Assembly (NCBI RefSeq): GCF_035930445.1
Contig: NZ_CP142394.1
Span: 2,575,501-2,639,500 of the forward strand
Origin: Sphingopyxis chilensis
Lineage (GTDB): Bacteria; Pseudomonadota; Alphaproteobacteria; Sphingomonadales; Sphingomonadaceae
Direction: 5' to 3'
Length of the DNA stretch: 64,000 nucleotides
Made by a program: the position numbers and the translations under genes
Part shown: in pieces, positions 1-8,361 of the stretch
How positions within the stretch are numbered: position 1 is the stretch's first letter
How the letters are laid out: every line of letters starts with the position of its first letter
The notes under the pieces: model-generated
Seen by the model: only the letters and a program-made list of their open reading frames with translations
Database searches by the model: none
Told to the model about the DNA's origin: nothing

Positions 1-285
1 GCGTTTTGCCTCCCGGTCGCCGTCGAGCGCTTTCGCCAGCTCGGGAATCCGCGCCGCCTCCACGGGATAGGCATAGGCGAATTCGACCAGTTCGTCGCTT
101 TCGCTGACGTTCGATGCCGCCGCATTCTTCGCGGCCTCATCGGCGGCGCCTTGCGGCGGCGCGCCGGGCACCGATGCCGCGGCGACCTTATCCGCCTTCG
201 TCGGCCGGTCTTCGGAACAGCCCGCCAGCAGCAGCGCGCCGGCCAGGATCGGGATGGCGTTTCGCCAGGATGTGTCGATCGTCAT
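1..285 (-). CDS. Exported lipoprotein with DUF4163/RsiV-like start (partial, runs off left edge)
   Basis: The reading frame starts at the ATG complementary to 283-285 and stays open to base 1, so only the first 95 residues are present. The N-terminus is a lipoprotein signal: a hydrophobic run ends in LLLAGC, with the acylated Cys at about residue 23. A low-complexity Ala/Pro linker follows, then the segment FAYAYPVEAARIPELAKAL. That pattern resembles the start of DUF4163 (PdaC/RsiV-type) domains, which sphingomonads often carry in small lipoproteins. A DUF3298 domain would be expected beyond the edge. It is divergent from the aminopeptidase gene at 341. The lipoprotein call is firm; the domain call is by pattern only. 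Confidence 0.6.
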   Translation of the reverse strand, partial: MTIDTSWRNAIPILAGALLLAGCSEDRPTKADKVAAASVPGAPPQGAADEAAKNAAASNVSESDELVEFAYAYPVEAARIPELAKALDGDREAKR

Positions 286-340
286 GCCGACATAACGCCG
301 GGAATCGACAAAATATCCCGGGCGGCTTAGCACGGCTCTC

Positions 341-1744
341 ATGATCGACTATTCCGACCTGATCCAGCCCGACAAGGGACAGGATGCCCGCCCGATCCAT
401 CTCGTCGACAAAAAGGGCTATGACGAATGGCTGAAGAGCCGCAGTGCGCGCGAACGCGCCCATCTGGCTGCGGTCGGTTTCAAACCCGACGCATTCGTCC
501 ATGCGATCCTGCCGGGCGACGATCCCGAAAAATGGGCAGTCGTCACCGCCGTCGCGAACGTGGAGAGCCTGTCGGCCTGGTGCCTCGCCAAGCTGGGGCA
601 AATCCTTCCCGAAGGCCGCTACCGCCTCGAAGGCCAGCAACCCGGCAAGGCGCTGTTCGGCTGGATGAGCGCGCAATATCGTTTCGACACCTATAAATCG
701 AACGCACCGGCGAAAGGCCCGCGCGCCCTGCTCACAACCGACGTCGGCGCGATCGCGCCGATGTTGGCGGAGATGCGCGCGGTCGCGCTCGTCCGAAACC
801 TCGTCAACACGCCCGCCGCCGACATGGGTCCCGCCGCGATCGAGAAAGAAGCCGAGCGCATCGCCAAGGCGCATGGCGGCAAGCTCAGCGTCACCAAGGG
901 CGAGGCGCTCGAACAAGGCTATCCGATGATCCACGCGGTCGGGCGCGCGGCGGCGAAGCATCATGCGCCGCGGCTGATCGAGATCATATGGGGCAAGGAG
1001 GATCACCCGCGCGTCGCGCTGGTCGGCAAGGGGATTAGCTTCGACAGCGGCGGGCTTGACATCAAGCCTGCGGCAGGGATGCGGCTGATGAAAAAGGATA
1101 TGGGCGGCGCGGCGCATGTGCTCGCGCTCGCCGAACTGGTGATGGCGAGCGGGCTGCCGGTGCGGCTTCACTGTCTGGTCGCGGCGGCCGAAAACGCGAT
1201 TTCGGCGGACGCTTTCCGCCCCGGCGATGTGCTCAAGAGTCGCAAGGGTTTGACCGTCGAGATCGGCAATACCGACGCCGAGGGCCGGCTCGTGCTGGGG
1301 GACGCGCTGACGAAGGCCGGCGAAGCCAAGCCCGAGCTGATCGTCGATTTCGCGACGCTGACGGGCGCAGCACGCGTCGCGCTCGGCCCCGACCTGCCGC
1401 CGCTCTTCACGAACGACGACGATCTTGCCGAGGCGATGCTCGCAGGCGGGATCGAACGCGACGATCCCCTGTGGCGGATGCCGCTGTGGGATGGCTATGC
1501 CGACCTGCTCGAAACCGATATCGCCGACCTTGGCAATGCGGGCAGTTCGCCCTTCGCGGGGTCGATCACCGCGGCCTTGTTCCTGAAACGCTTCATCCCC
1601 GACGGGGTGGCTTGGGCGCATCTCGATACCTTCGCATGGCGTCCCTCGGCCAAGCCCGGACGCCCGAAGGGCGGCGCGGCGCTGGGGCTGCGCGCCGCAT
1701 GGGCGATGCTCCAGACGCGCTACGACCGGCGTGCGAAAAGCTGA
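341..1744 (+). CDS. M17 (leucyl) aminopeptidase family protein
   Basis: A 467-residue metallopeptidase of the M17 family, which removes N-terminal residues from peptides in the cytoplasm using two metal ions. The catalytic half is intact: VGKGISFDSGG at about residues 225-235, MKKDMGGAA soon after, and the family signature NTDAEGRL at about 309-316 with its metal-binding Asp and Glu. The length is slightly below classical PepA (about 500), and the N-terminal domain differs from PepA. This is typical of the shorter alphaproteobacterial 'leucyl aminopeptidase family' proteins. No signal peptide is visible. The NlpC/P60 peptidase gene follows about 85 bp downstream on the same strand, suggesting co-transcription and a shared role in peptide or muropeptide turnover. 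Confidence 0.9.
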   Translation: MIDYSDLIQPDKGQDARPIHLVDKKGYDEWLKSRSARERAHLAAVGFKPDAFVHAILPGDDPEKWAVVTAVANVESLSAWCLAKLGQILPEGRYRLEGQQPGKALFGWMSAQYRFDTYKSNAPAKGPRALLTTDVGAIAPMLAEMRAVALVRNLVNTPAADMGPAAIEKEAERIAKAHGGKLSVTKGEALEQGYPMIHAVGRAAAKHHAPRLIEIIWGKEDHPRVALVGKGISFDSGGLDIKPAAGMRLMKKDMGGAAHVLALAELVMASGLPVRLHCLVAAAENAISADAFRPGDVLKSRKGLTVEIGNTDAEGRLVLGDALTKAGEAKPELIVDFATLTGAARVALGPDLPPLFTNDDDLAEAMLAGGIERDDPLWRMPLWDGYADLLETDIADLGNAGSSPFAGSITAALFLKRFIPDGVAWAHLDTFAWRPSAKPGRPKGGAALGLRAAWAMLQTRYDRRAKS

Positions 1745-1829
1745 ACATTCTTGATAATGGAGGTCCTGCTGGTCTAATGGCCCGCGATTGTCCGCGCTCG
1801 GCGGACCTCGGGTTTCATCGGGACGGCAA

Positions 1830-2774
1830 GTGACAGTAGACAGCGGCGAACATTCAGCGGCAAATCGCGTGCGCATGGGGCGCCCCGGCACGGTGGGTGC
1901 CGGCCGCGACCGGTTCGGCCTGACGGGAACTTCGCAAGCCTTCGATCCGCGCGTCGTGGCGATCCGCCCCGACCTTGCCGACATCGCTATCGCCGGCACG
2001 CATTTCGCCCCGCATTATGCTGCGCCGATGATGCGGAGCGGCGTCCTCCCCGCCGCATCGCTGCGCGCGTCCCCGTCGGTCGATGCCGACCAGACGAGTG
2101 AATTGCTGTTCGGCGAAGGCTTTGCCTTGCTCGATCTCACCGGCGGCTGGGCTTGGGGCTATTGCCTCGCCGACCATTATGTCGGCTATCTCGCGGCCGA
2201 AGCGCTTGCCGCACCGATCGCGCCGACCCACCGCGTCGAAATGATCGAAGCTATGCTCCACAGCGCACCCGACGCCGCGAGCGGCGGCCCCGCCGTCCTG
2301 CCGCGCGGCGCGCTGGTGATGGGCGAAGTCGAAGGCGAATGGCTCGCAACCTCGCACGGCTACCTGCCGCTGGCCGCGCTCGCCGAAGTCGGCGCGCTAG
2401 ACCGCGATCCTGCCGAACTGGCGGAGCAGATGATCGGCACGCCCTACCTCTGGGGCGGGCGCACCGCGAAGGGCATCGATTGCTCGGGTCTCGTCCAGCT
2501 CGTCTGGGGCGCAGCGGGCGTCCAGTTGCCGCGCGACAGCGATTTACAGCTTGCCGCCCTCGGCGCCGACAAAGATGTCGGTCCTTCGGCGCTGGCGCGC
2601 GGCGACCTCGTCTTCTTTCCCGGCCATGTCGGCATCATGGCCGACGGGCAGAACATCATTCATGCCAGCCGACGATGGATGGCGGTGAAGGCGGAACCGC
2701 TGGCCGAGGTCGTCGCACGCTCGGCTGCCAAGGACCATGATCCGCCGGTGAGCGGATATAAAAGACTGCGATAA
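1830..2774 (+). CDS. C40 family NlpC/P60 cysteine peptidase
   Basis: A probable cell-wall peptide endopeptidase with an N-terminal SH3-like region and a C-terminal NlpC/P60 domain. The catalytic Cys is in GIDCSGLVQLVW (about residue 218), and the His is in FFPGHVGIM (about 266). The length is 314 residues from the GTG chosen here. An upstream in-frame TTG at 1788 is unlikely because a small hairpin (1790-1806) lies directly on it; an ATG at 1875 is another possibility. No signal peptide is evident, as is usual for the sphingomonad proteins that follow an M17 aminopeptidase. It is nearly contiguous with argC, which starts 2 bp after the stop. Confidence 0.87.
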   Translation: MTVDSGEHSAANRVRMGRPGTVGAGRDRFGLTGTSQAFDPRVVAIRPDLADIAIAGTHFAPHYAAPMMRSGVLPAASLRASPSVDADQTSELLFGEGFALLDLTGGWAWGYCLADHYVGYLAAEALAAPIAPTHRVEMIEAMLHSAPDAASGGPAVLPRGALVMGEVEGEWLATSHGYLPLAALAEVGALDRDPAELAEQMIGTPYLWGGRTAKGIDCSGLVQLVWGAAGVQLPRDSDLQLAALGADKDVGPSALARGDLVFFPGHVGIMADGQNIIHASRRWMAVKAEPLAEVVARSAAKDHDPPVSGYKRLR

Positions 2775-2776
2775 TC

Positions 2777-3694
2777 ATGACACAGACGGTTTTCATCGAC
2801 GGCGCGGCGGGAACGACGGGCCTCGAAATCGCCGAGCGCCTCGCCGGGCGGAGCGAATTTTCGCTGATCGCGCTTGACGAGGCACGCCGCAAGGATGCCG
2901 CTGCGCGGCGCGAAGCGCTGAACGAGGCCGATTTCGTCATCCTCTGCCTGCCCGACGACGCGGCGCGCGAAGCGGTGGCGATGATCGGAAACGATCGCAC
3001 GAAGGTCATCGACGCATCGACCGCGCATCGCGTCGCCGCCGGCTGGGCTTACGGCTTTCCCGAACTGAACGCCGGGCAGCGCGCAGCGATCGCCGCCTCC
3101 ACGCGCGTCAGCAACCCCGGCTGCTATCCGACCGGCTTCCTCGCGCTCGTCGCGCCGCTGGTCGCGACGGGCATTGTTTCCGCCGACGCCCGGCTCAGCA
3201 TCAATGCCGTGTCGGGCTATTCGGGCGGCGGCAAGGATCTGATCGCGCGGTTCGAGGCCGAACCCGACCTTGGCTTCCGCAGCTACGGCCTGTCGCTCGA
3301 TCACAAGCATGTGCCCGAGATGCAAAAGGGCGCGGGTCTGGCGCATCCGCCGCTATTCGCGCCGGCCGTCGTCCCCGTCTATCGCGGGATGCTCGTCGAG
3401 GTGCCGCTGAGCTTCGACGCGCCGGCCGCCGACGCGGTCCTCGACACCCTCACCGCGCATTTCGACGGATCCGAATTGGTGACCGTGCGGCGCGGCGACG
3501 AGAGCGAACTGCTGCTCGGCAAGCATGACGAGGCGACCGACCGGATGGAACTGACCGTATTCGCCGATCCTGCGGGCCGGCAGTTGCGCCTCGTCGCGCG
3601 GCTCGACAATCTTGGCAAGGGCGCAAGCGGCGCCTGCGTCCAGAATCTCAACATCATGGCGGGATTGCCCGAAACTGCGGGCCTGCGGCTGTAA
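2777..3694 (+). CDS. argC: N-acetyl-gamma-glutamyl-phosphate reductase
   Basis: Catalyses the NADPH-dependent reduction of N-acetylglutamyl phosphate to the semialdehyde, the third step of arginine biosynthesis. At 305 residues it is the short 'type 2' ArgC. The nucleotide-binding start is FIDGAAGTTGLEIAERL, and the catalytic Cys is in SNPGCYPTGF (residue 116). A conserved SGYSGGGKDLI segment follows. It starts 2 bp after the NlpC/P60 stop, so it is probably translated from the same message, although the two are not functionally related. No other arg genes are nearby, which is usual for alphaproteobacteria. Confidence 0.95.
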   Translation: MTQTVFIDGAAGTTGLEIAERLAGRSEFSLIALDEARRKDAAARREALNEADFVILCLPDDAAREAVAMIGNDRTKVIDASTAHRVAAGWAYGFPELNAGQRAAIAASTRVSNPGCYPTGFLALVAPLVATGIVSADARLSINAVSGYSGGGKDLIARFEAEPDLGFRSYGLSLDHKHVPEMQKGAGLAHPPLFAPAVVPVYRGMLVEVPLSFDAPAADAVLDTLTAHFDGSELVTVRRGDESELLLGKHDEATDRMELTVFADPAGRQLRLVARLDNLGKGASGACVQNLNIMAGLPETAGLRL

Positions 3695-3697
3695 ACC

Positions 3698-3913
3698 CTA
3701 ATGCACCGTGTCGAGGACATCCTCGACCGACAAATAGGTGATCAGTCGCTCGATCTGGCGCCAGCGCGCGAAATGGACGTGATTGCCGAGCGCGCGATAC
3801 TGCTCTGCGCGCGCCGCTGCCGCGAACCCGGCTTCCTCGCCATGCATCATGATCAGCGCATGGGCATCCTCGACCGCGGCGCGATCAGAAAGAAAGGGTG
3901 CTGGCAGAAACAT
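3698..3913 (-). CDS. Small conserved hypothetical protein (71 aa)
   Basis: A 71-residue protein convergent with argC, separated from its stop by 3 bp. It is a single soluble, mostly helical segment with no signal peptide and no Cys. The central stretch AHALIMMHGEEAGFAAAARA followed by an aromatic and basic RWRQIERL resembles short conserved hypothetical proteins I associate with sphingomonads, but I cannot assign a function. The codon usage and GC of the neighbours are kept. It is short, but its compact fit against argC and its protein-like composition support a real gene. Confidence 0.6.
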   Translation of the reverse strand: MFLPAPFLSDRAAVEDAHALIMMHGEEAGFAAAARAEQYRALGNHVHFARWRQIERLITYLSVEDVLDTVH

Positions 3914-4084
3914 CGGCTTCCTGGTCCGTTACTTGGACTCCCCTCCTACGCGCCGCGCCTCACCGCCCCGTTCCCAACCGTGATGAACGATCGGGTAAGG
4001 TTAATCGCAAGCCGTCGCCGGTTAACCCTTAACCCGCCTTCGCAACCCCTTTGACGCCGCGCGCCGCCCGTGTAGACAGGCCGC

Positions 4085-5428
4085 ATGCGCAAGTTCCTGA
4101 AATATGCCGCCCTCGCCCTGCTGCTGCTGCTGATCGCTGGCGGCGTCACGCTCTACATCATGTCGCGGCCCGACGTGGCGCGCTTCTCGACCGCGGAACT
4201 CAGCGGCCGGGTGCCGGTGATGGCCTCGCAGCGCACCGAGACGTTCCCGACGATCAACGTTCCCGAGGCGACGAGCTGGGCTGCGGGCCAGGCGCCGCGC
4301 GTCGCGCAGGGGCTCACCGTCGCGCGCTTTGCCGAGGGTCTCGATCATCCGCGCACGATGCTGGTGCTGCCTAACGGCGATGTACTCGTCGCCGAATCGC
4401 AGAGCCCGCCGCGCAAGGACGGCGGCGTTCAGGGCGCGGTGATGAAGAATCTGATGGGCAAGGGCGGCGCGGGACGCCGTCCGTCGGCGAACCGCATCAC
4501 CCTGCTCCGCGACGCCGATGGCGACGGCAAGGCCGAGGTGAAGACCGCCTATATCACCGGCCTAAACTCGCCCTATGGCATGGCCCTCGTCGGCGACACG
4601 CTCTATGTCGCCAACACCGATGCGCTGCTCGCCTTTCCTTATGCCGAAGGCGAGACGAAGATGAGCGGCAAGCCGGCGAAGGTCGTTGATCTGCCCGCCA
4701 AGGGAACCAACCGCCACTGGACCAAAAGCCTGGCCGCCGCGCCCAACGGCTGGCTCTACATCGGCGTCGGCGCCGATTCGAACATCGGCGAAGCGGGCAT
4801 GAACCGCGAGTTCCGCCGTGCCAGCGTGCTCGAGGTGCGGCCCGAGAATAAATATATGCGCACCTTCGCCGCGGGCATCCGCAACCCCGTCGGTCTCGCC
4901 TTCTACCCCGGCTCCGACCGGCTGTGGACCGTCGTCAACGAACGCGACATGCTCGGCAGCGACCTTGTCCCCGACTATCTGACCGACCTCGACGAGGGCG
5001 ATTTCTATGGCTGGCCCTGGTATTATTGGGGCGGCTTCATCGACCCGCGCGTCGCGCCCGAGGGCGAGGATCGCCGGCAATATGTGAAGCGCCCCGAATA
5101 TGGCCTCGGCGCGCACACCGCCCCGCTCGGCATGACCTTTACGGACGGCCTCGACCTAGGTGAACGCTGGGCGAACGGCGCGCTGATCGCGCGCCACGGA
5201 TCGTGGAACCGCGAGCCCGCGACGGGCTATGACGTCGTGTTCGTCAAGTTCGGCGCGAACGGCAAGCCCGCCGACGCGCTCCCGGTCACGCTGCTCGACC
5301 AGTTCCTCGGCAAGGACGGCGAAACCACCCGCGGCCGCCCGGCCGACGTCAAGGTTGCAAAGGACGGCAGCGCTCTCGTCGCCGACGATACCGGCGGGGT
5401 GATCTGGCGGGTTGCGAAGGCGGGTTGA
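4085..5428 (+). CDS. Sorbosone dehydrogenase family PQQ-type beta-propeller oxidoreductase
   Basis: A 447-residue protein with one N-terminal membrane anchor (about residues 5-27, rich in Leu) and a periplasmic six-bladed propeller of the glucose/sorbosone dehydrogenase family. Such enzymes oxidise sugars or aldoses using PQQ. Typical features include GLDHPRTMLVLPNGDVLVAE, repeated NSPYGMALVGDTLYVAN-like blade strands, and the late GSWNREPATGYDVVFVKF segment. Members of this family are often annotated as L-sorbosone dehydrogenase, but the true substrate cannot be read from sequence. It stands alone, followed by a dispersed palindrome and the convergent dnaN gene. Confidence 0.82.
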   Translation: MRKFLKYAALALLLLLIAGGVTLYIMSRPDVARFSTAELSGRVPVMASQRTETFPTINVPEATSWAAGQAPRVAQGLTVARFAEGLDHPRTMLVLPNGDVLVAESQSPPRKDGGVQGAVMKNLMGKGGAGRRPSANRITLLRDADGDGKAEVKTAYITGLNSPYGMALVGDTLYVANTDALLAFPYAEGETKMSGKPAKVVDLPAKGTNRHWTKSLAAAPNGWLYIGVGADSNIGEAGMNREFRRASVLEVRPENKYMRTFAAGIRNPVGLAFYPGSDRLWTVVNERDMLGSDLVPDYLTDLDEGDFYGWPWYYWGGFIDPRVAPEGEDRRQYVKRPEYGLGAHTAPLGMTFTDGLDLGERWANGALIARHGSWNREPATGYDVVFVKFGANGKPADALPVTLLDQFLGKDGETTRGRPADVKVAKDGSALVADDTGGVIWRVAKAG

Positions 5429-5445
5429 GTCCGAAGAAAATATCG

Positions 5446-5517
5446 TCATTGCGAGCGCAGCGAAGCAATCCAGGGCGGTTTACGCCATTCTGGATTGCTT
5501 CGCTGCGCTCGCAATGA
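5446..5517. repeat. REP-like palindrome (family A copy 1)
   Basis: Two perfectly complementary 28-bp arms (5446-5473 and 5490-5517) flank a 16-nt centre that itself holds a small ggcg/cgcc hairpin. The arm reads TCATTGCGAGCGCAGCGAAG and continues with CAATCCAG. It lies between the convergent ends of the sugar dehydrogenase and dnaN genes. A close relative occurs at 17795-17870. The structure could act as a bidirectional terminator or mRNA stabiliser, but it has no T tract. Confidence 0.9.
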
Positions 5518-5535
5518 AGGGCTGCTGGCGCGGGA

Positions 5536-6651
5536 TCAAACCCGCATCGGCATCAGCACATAGAGCGCCGGGCTCTTTTCGCTCTCGCGGATCAGCGTCG
5601 GGGCGTTGGCGTCGGCGAGGTGGAGCTCGACATTGTCGCCATCGACCTGGCCGAGGATGTCGCTCAAATAGCGGGCATTGAAACCGATCTCCATCGCCTC
5701 GCTGTCATAGGCGGCGGCCAGTTCTTCGGCCGCGGTCCCGTTCTCGGGGCTGGTGACGCTCAGCGTGATGCGGTCCTTGTCGAGCCCGACCTTGACCGCG
5801 CGGGTCTTTTCGCTGGCGATCGTCGAGACGCGATCGACGCCTTGGAACAGGCTCTTCGGATCGACCTTCAACAGCTTGTCGTTCGCGGTCGGGATGACGC
5901 GGCTGTAATCGGGGAAGGTGCCGTCGATCAGCTTCGAGGTGAGCACGGCATGGCCGAGCTGGAAACGGATCTTGCTGGCCGACAGGCTGATTTCGACATT
6001 GCCCTCGGCCTCGTCGAGCAGCTTGCGGATCTCACCGACGCATTTGCGGGGCACGATGACGTCGGGCATCGACGCGGCGCCGTCGGGGCGCGTGACCGTA
6101 TAGCGCGCGAGGCGGTGGCCGTCGGTGGCCGCAGCCTTCAGCACCGGGCCGCTCGCATCCTCGGCGACGTGGAAGAAGATGCCGTTCAGATAATAGCGCG
6201 TTTCCTCGGTCGAGATGGCAAAGCGCGTCTTGTCGATGATCTGGATGAGCTCGGCGACGGGCAGCTCGAAATTGGTCGGCAGGTCGCCCTCGGCGATCAC
6301 GGGGAAATCGTCGCGCGGCAGCGTCGGCAGGTTGAAGTTCGAGCGGCCGGCCTTGACCTGCATCTTGCCCTCGGCGGCGGCCAGGCTGACCTCCGACCCT
6401 TCGGGCAGTTTGCGCGCGATTTCAAAGAGCGTGTGCGCCGACACCGTCGTCGTACCCGGCGTTTCCACCTTCGCCGCGATCGTTTCGACGACCTGCAGGT
6501 CGAGGTCGGTCGCCATCAGTTTCAGTTGGCCCGACGCGTCGGCTTCGATCAGGACGTTCGAAAGGATCGGGATCGTGTTGCGCCGCTCGACCACCGACTG
6601 GACGTGGCCGAGGCTTTTCAACAACACTGCGCGTTCGATCGTCGCTTTCAT
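5536..6651 (-). CDS. dnaN: DNA polymerase III beta subunit (sliding clamp)
   Basis: A 371-residue ring-forming processivity clamp that tethers DNA polymerase III to DNA. It shows the three-domain DnaN pattern: the N-terminal MKATIERAVLLKSLGHVQSV, the central LNGIFFHVAEDASGPVLKAAATDGHRLA region, and the canonical C-terminus ending PALYVLMPMRV that forms the partner-binding pocket. It is full length. It is not next to dnaA or recF here, which is common in this order. Upstream of its start is a short perfect palindrome, GTCCC-TTA-GGGAC, at about 6685-6700. Confidence 0.97.
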   Translation of the reverse strand: MKATIERAVLLKSLGHVQSVVERRNTIPILSNVLIEADASGQLKLMATDLDLQVVETIAAKVETPGTTTVSAHTLFEIARKLPEGSEVSLAAAEGKMQVKAGRSNFNLPTLPRDDFPVIAEGDLPTNFELPVAELIQIIDKTRFAISTEETRYYLNGIFFHVAEDASGPVLKAAATDGHRLARYTVTRPDGAASMPDVIVPRKCVGEIRKLLDEAEGNVEISLSASKIRFQLGHAVLTSKLIDGTFPDYSRVIPTANDKLLKVDPKSLFQGVDRVSTIASEKTRAVKVGLDKDRITLSVTSPENGTAAEELAAAYDSEAMEIGFNARYLSDILGQVDGDNVELHLADANAPTLIRESEKSPALYVLMPMRV

Positions 6652-6774
6652 TCTAAATCTGCCATCCCTGTGTTTCGCGGGAGAAGTCCCTTAGGGACAG
6701 ACCATCGGAGGCGATTCGCGCCCCGATTCTGGCCCCTGAAAATGCCCACCTTCCTTAACGCAAGCATCGCGACG

Positions 6775-6791
6775 TGCAAGCCATGCTTGCA
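6775..6791. promoter_or_regulatory. Short inverted repeat in the dnaN / exported-protein divergent region
   Basis: TGCAAGC and GCTTGCA flank a 3-nt centre, a perfect 7-bp-arm inverted repeat 31 bp upstream of the start of the small exported protein at 6822. Its size and position fit an operator or the start of a 5' leader hairpin. No regulator can be assigned. Confidence 0.3.
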
Positions 6792-6821
6792 AAGCGGCAG
6801 CAATCGCGCGAACGAGGCGCG

Positions 6822-7319
6822 ATGCGGCGGCGGGCCCTCCTTTTCCTGATTGCGGCGGCGACGCCCGGAGCGACGTTCGCCGCCGCTCCCGCCGCGCTCG
6901 GCATTTTCGACGGCTGGGGCGCCTTCCGCGATCCCGGAACGCCGCGTTGCTATGCCCTCGCCGCGCCCGCTGCGACGATAGGCACACCAAAAGTGAAAGC
7001 CTATGTCAGCGTCGGCTATTGGCCCAGCTCGCGCATCCGCGGCCAATTCTACGTCCGACTGTCAAAGGCGCGGGCGCCGCACCGCGAGTTGCGCCTGACG
7101 ATCGGCAGCCGCCGCTTCATCCTGACCGGCAACGGCGCGCACGGCTGGGCAAGCGACGGCCGCATGGACGCCGCGATCGTCGCGGCGATGCGGTCGGCGC
7201 CGAGCATGAGCGTCGAGAGCGGCACGCCCGATGGCCGCGCGATCGCCGACACCTATCGCCTGCGCGGCGCCGCAACCGCGATCGACGCGGCGGCGCTGGG
7301 ATGCGCGCGGCTGCGCTGA
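6822..7319 (+). CDS. Exported protein resembling invasion-associated locus B (IalB) family
   Basis: A 165-residue protein starting MRRRALLFLIAAATPGATFA, a signal peptide with a basic n-region and AXA-type cleavage. I prefer this ATG to the in-frame one at 6774, which would put 16 polar residues before the signal. The mature part has two Cys (about residues 44 and 162) that could form a disulfide. The pattern WGAFRDPGTPRCYAL, a middle VSVGYWP, and a C-terminal segment with GXALGCARL recall IalB-like sphingomonad proteins. Function is unknown. It is convergent with the LysR gene, with a gap of 6 bp. Confidence 0.6.
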   Translation: MRRRALLFLIAAATPGATFAAAPAALGIFDGWGAFRDPGTPRCYALAAPAATIGTPKVKAYVSVGYWPSSRIRGQFYVRLSKARAPHRELRLTIGSRRFILTGNGAHGWASDGRMDAAIVAAMRSAPSMSVESGTPDGRAIADTYRLRGAATAIDAAALGCARLR

Positions 7320-7325
7320 GGCCGC

Positions 7326-8207
7326 CTAGCCCCGACCCAGCTTCGCAAGTTCGGCGGCGAGAAAGTCGAGGACCAGCCGCACGCGGGGGACGTGGCGCAG
7401 CCGTTCGTGCGTGAGCAGCCACAGCCCCGTGGTATCTTCGCTCTTTGGCGGGATGCAGCGGATCAGATCGGCTTCGCGGTCGGCCAGGAAGGCCGGCAGG
7501 ACAGTGAGGCCCATGCCCGCACGCACGCCGGCGAGCAGACCGGACGCGGTGTCATATCGCATCACGACCGACTCCTCGAGCCCATATTGGCGCAGCCAAG
7601 CCTGATAGGGTTCCCACACCCCGCCGCCACCGCCGATGAAGGGATGGGCGGCGAGTTCGTCGCGCGTGTGCGGAATGCCTTGCCGGTCCGCATAATCGCG
7701 GCTGCAATAGACCGTCCAAGGATTGTCCGCGATGCGCCGCCCGACGAGGCCCGCGCCCGTCGGCTGCTTGCTGCTGCGGATCGCGATGTCGGCGGCGCCG
7801 GCCGCAAGATCACGCGGTTCGTCCGACGTGTCGAGATCGATATGGATCGCCGGGTGCGCGGCGCGAAGGTCACGGAGGATCGGCGGCAGGATGGTCACCG
7901 CGAAGATTTCCATCGTCGTCAGACTGACCGTGCCGCCTGCATCGCGCGACCGCGCGCCCGCCGCCTCGCCGAAGCGGTCGGCGGCGTCGCGGACGGCCAC
8001 CGCGCTCGCCAGCATCGCTTCGCCCACCGGGGTCAGCGTATAGCCCGCCTGCCTTCGCTCGAACAGGTTGAGACCCGTCGCCGCTTCCAGTGCGGCGATC
8101 CGCCGGGCCACGGTCGTCTGGCTGACGCGCAGCGCCTGCGCGGCGGACAAGGTACTGCCCGTTTCCGCCACCGCCAGAAAGGCCTTGAGGTCGTTCCAAT
8201 CATACAT
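7326..8207 (-). CDS. LysR family transcriptional regulator
   Basis: A 293-residue LTTR with an N-terminal winged HTH (about residues 1-60, including LSAAQALRVSQTTVARRIAAL) and a C-terminal periplasmic-binding-like effector domain. The effector region has the usual GYTLTPVGEAML linker and a late RAGMGLTVLPAFLADRE hinge segment. It belongs to the group with a short effector domain common in proteobacteria. It is divergent from the urcA gene, and the region between them carries a perfect 34-bp palindrome 26 bp ahead of this start, so autoregulation and control of urcA are likely. Its inducer is unknown. Confidence 0.9.
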   Translation of the reverse strand: MYDWNDLKAFLAVAETGSTLSAAQALRVSQTTVARRIAALEAATGLNLFERRQAGYTLTPVGEAMLASAVAVRDAADRFGEAAGARSRDAGGTVSLTTMEIFAVTILPPILRDLRAAHPAIHIDLDTSDEPRDLAAGAADIAIRSSKQPTGAGLVGRRIADNPWTVYCSRDYADRQGIPHTRDELAAHPFIGGGGGVWEPYQAWLRQYGLEESVVMRYDTASGLLAGVRAGMGLTVLPAFLADREADLIRCIPPKSEDTTGLWLLTHERLRHVPRVRLVLDFLAAELAKLGRG

Positions 8208-8232
8208 GACGCCTTGTGCGCCATAATCGCCT

Positions 8233-8266
8233 CCGCCTCATTCTGCAATTTTGCAGAATGAGGCGG
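8233..8266. promoter_or_regulatory. Perfect 34-bp palindrome, probable LysR operator
   Basis: The arms at 8233-8248 and 8251-8266 are exact reverse complements around a 2-nt TT centre. The core TCTGCAATTTTGCAGA fits the LysR T-N11-A rule. It lies in the 154-bp divergent region between the LysR and urcA starts. Palindromes this long and perfect are uncommon for LTTR sites. Confidence 0.75.
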
Positions 8267-8361
8267 CAACATCGTTGCTCCTGTCGTTCGCGCCGATCGA
8301 TTATCTGACGATTCCACCGGCTTCCTCCCCTCCTCCCCGAGCCGGACGATGGAGACAGAAG

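Noticed and set aside
1744-1830. Possible tRNA or small RNA between the aminopeptidase and NlpC/P60 genes
   Set aside because: The small GTCCGC...GCGGAC stem does not fit a cloverleaf, there is no T-loop consensus, and there is no terminator. Treated as an ordinary gap.
188-1999. Long open frame on the minus strand opposite the aminopeptidase gene
   Set aside because: Its composition (Arg/His/Asp-rich, no domain) is that of the antisense of a high-GC gene. The plus-strand M17 protein explains the region fully. The same reasoning removes the long antisense frames opposite thrS (25219-27147), the antiporter (46599-48404), the SLC13 gene (53630-55609) and others.
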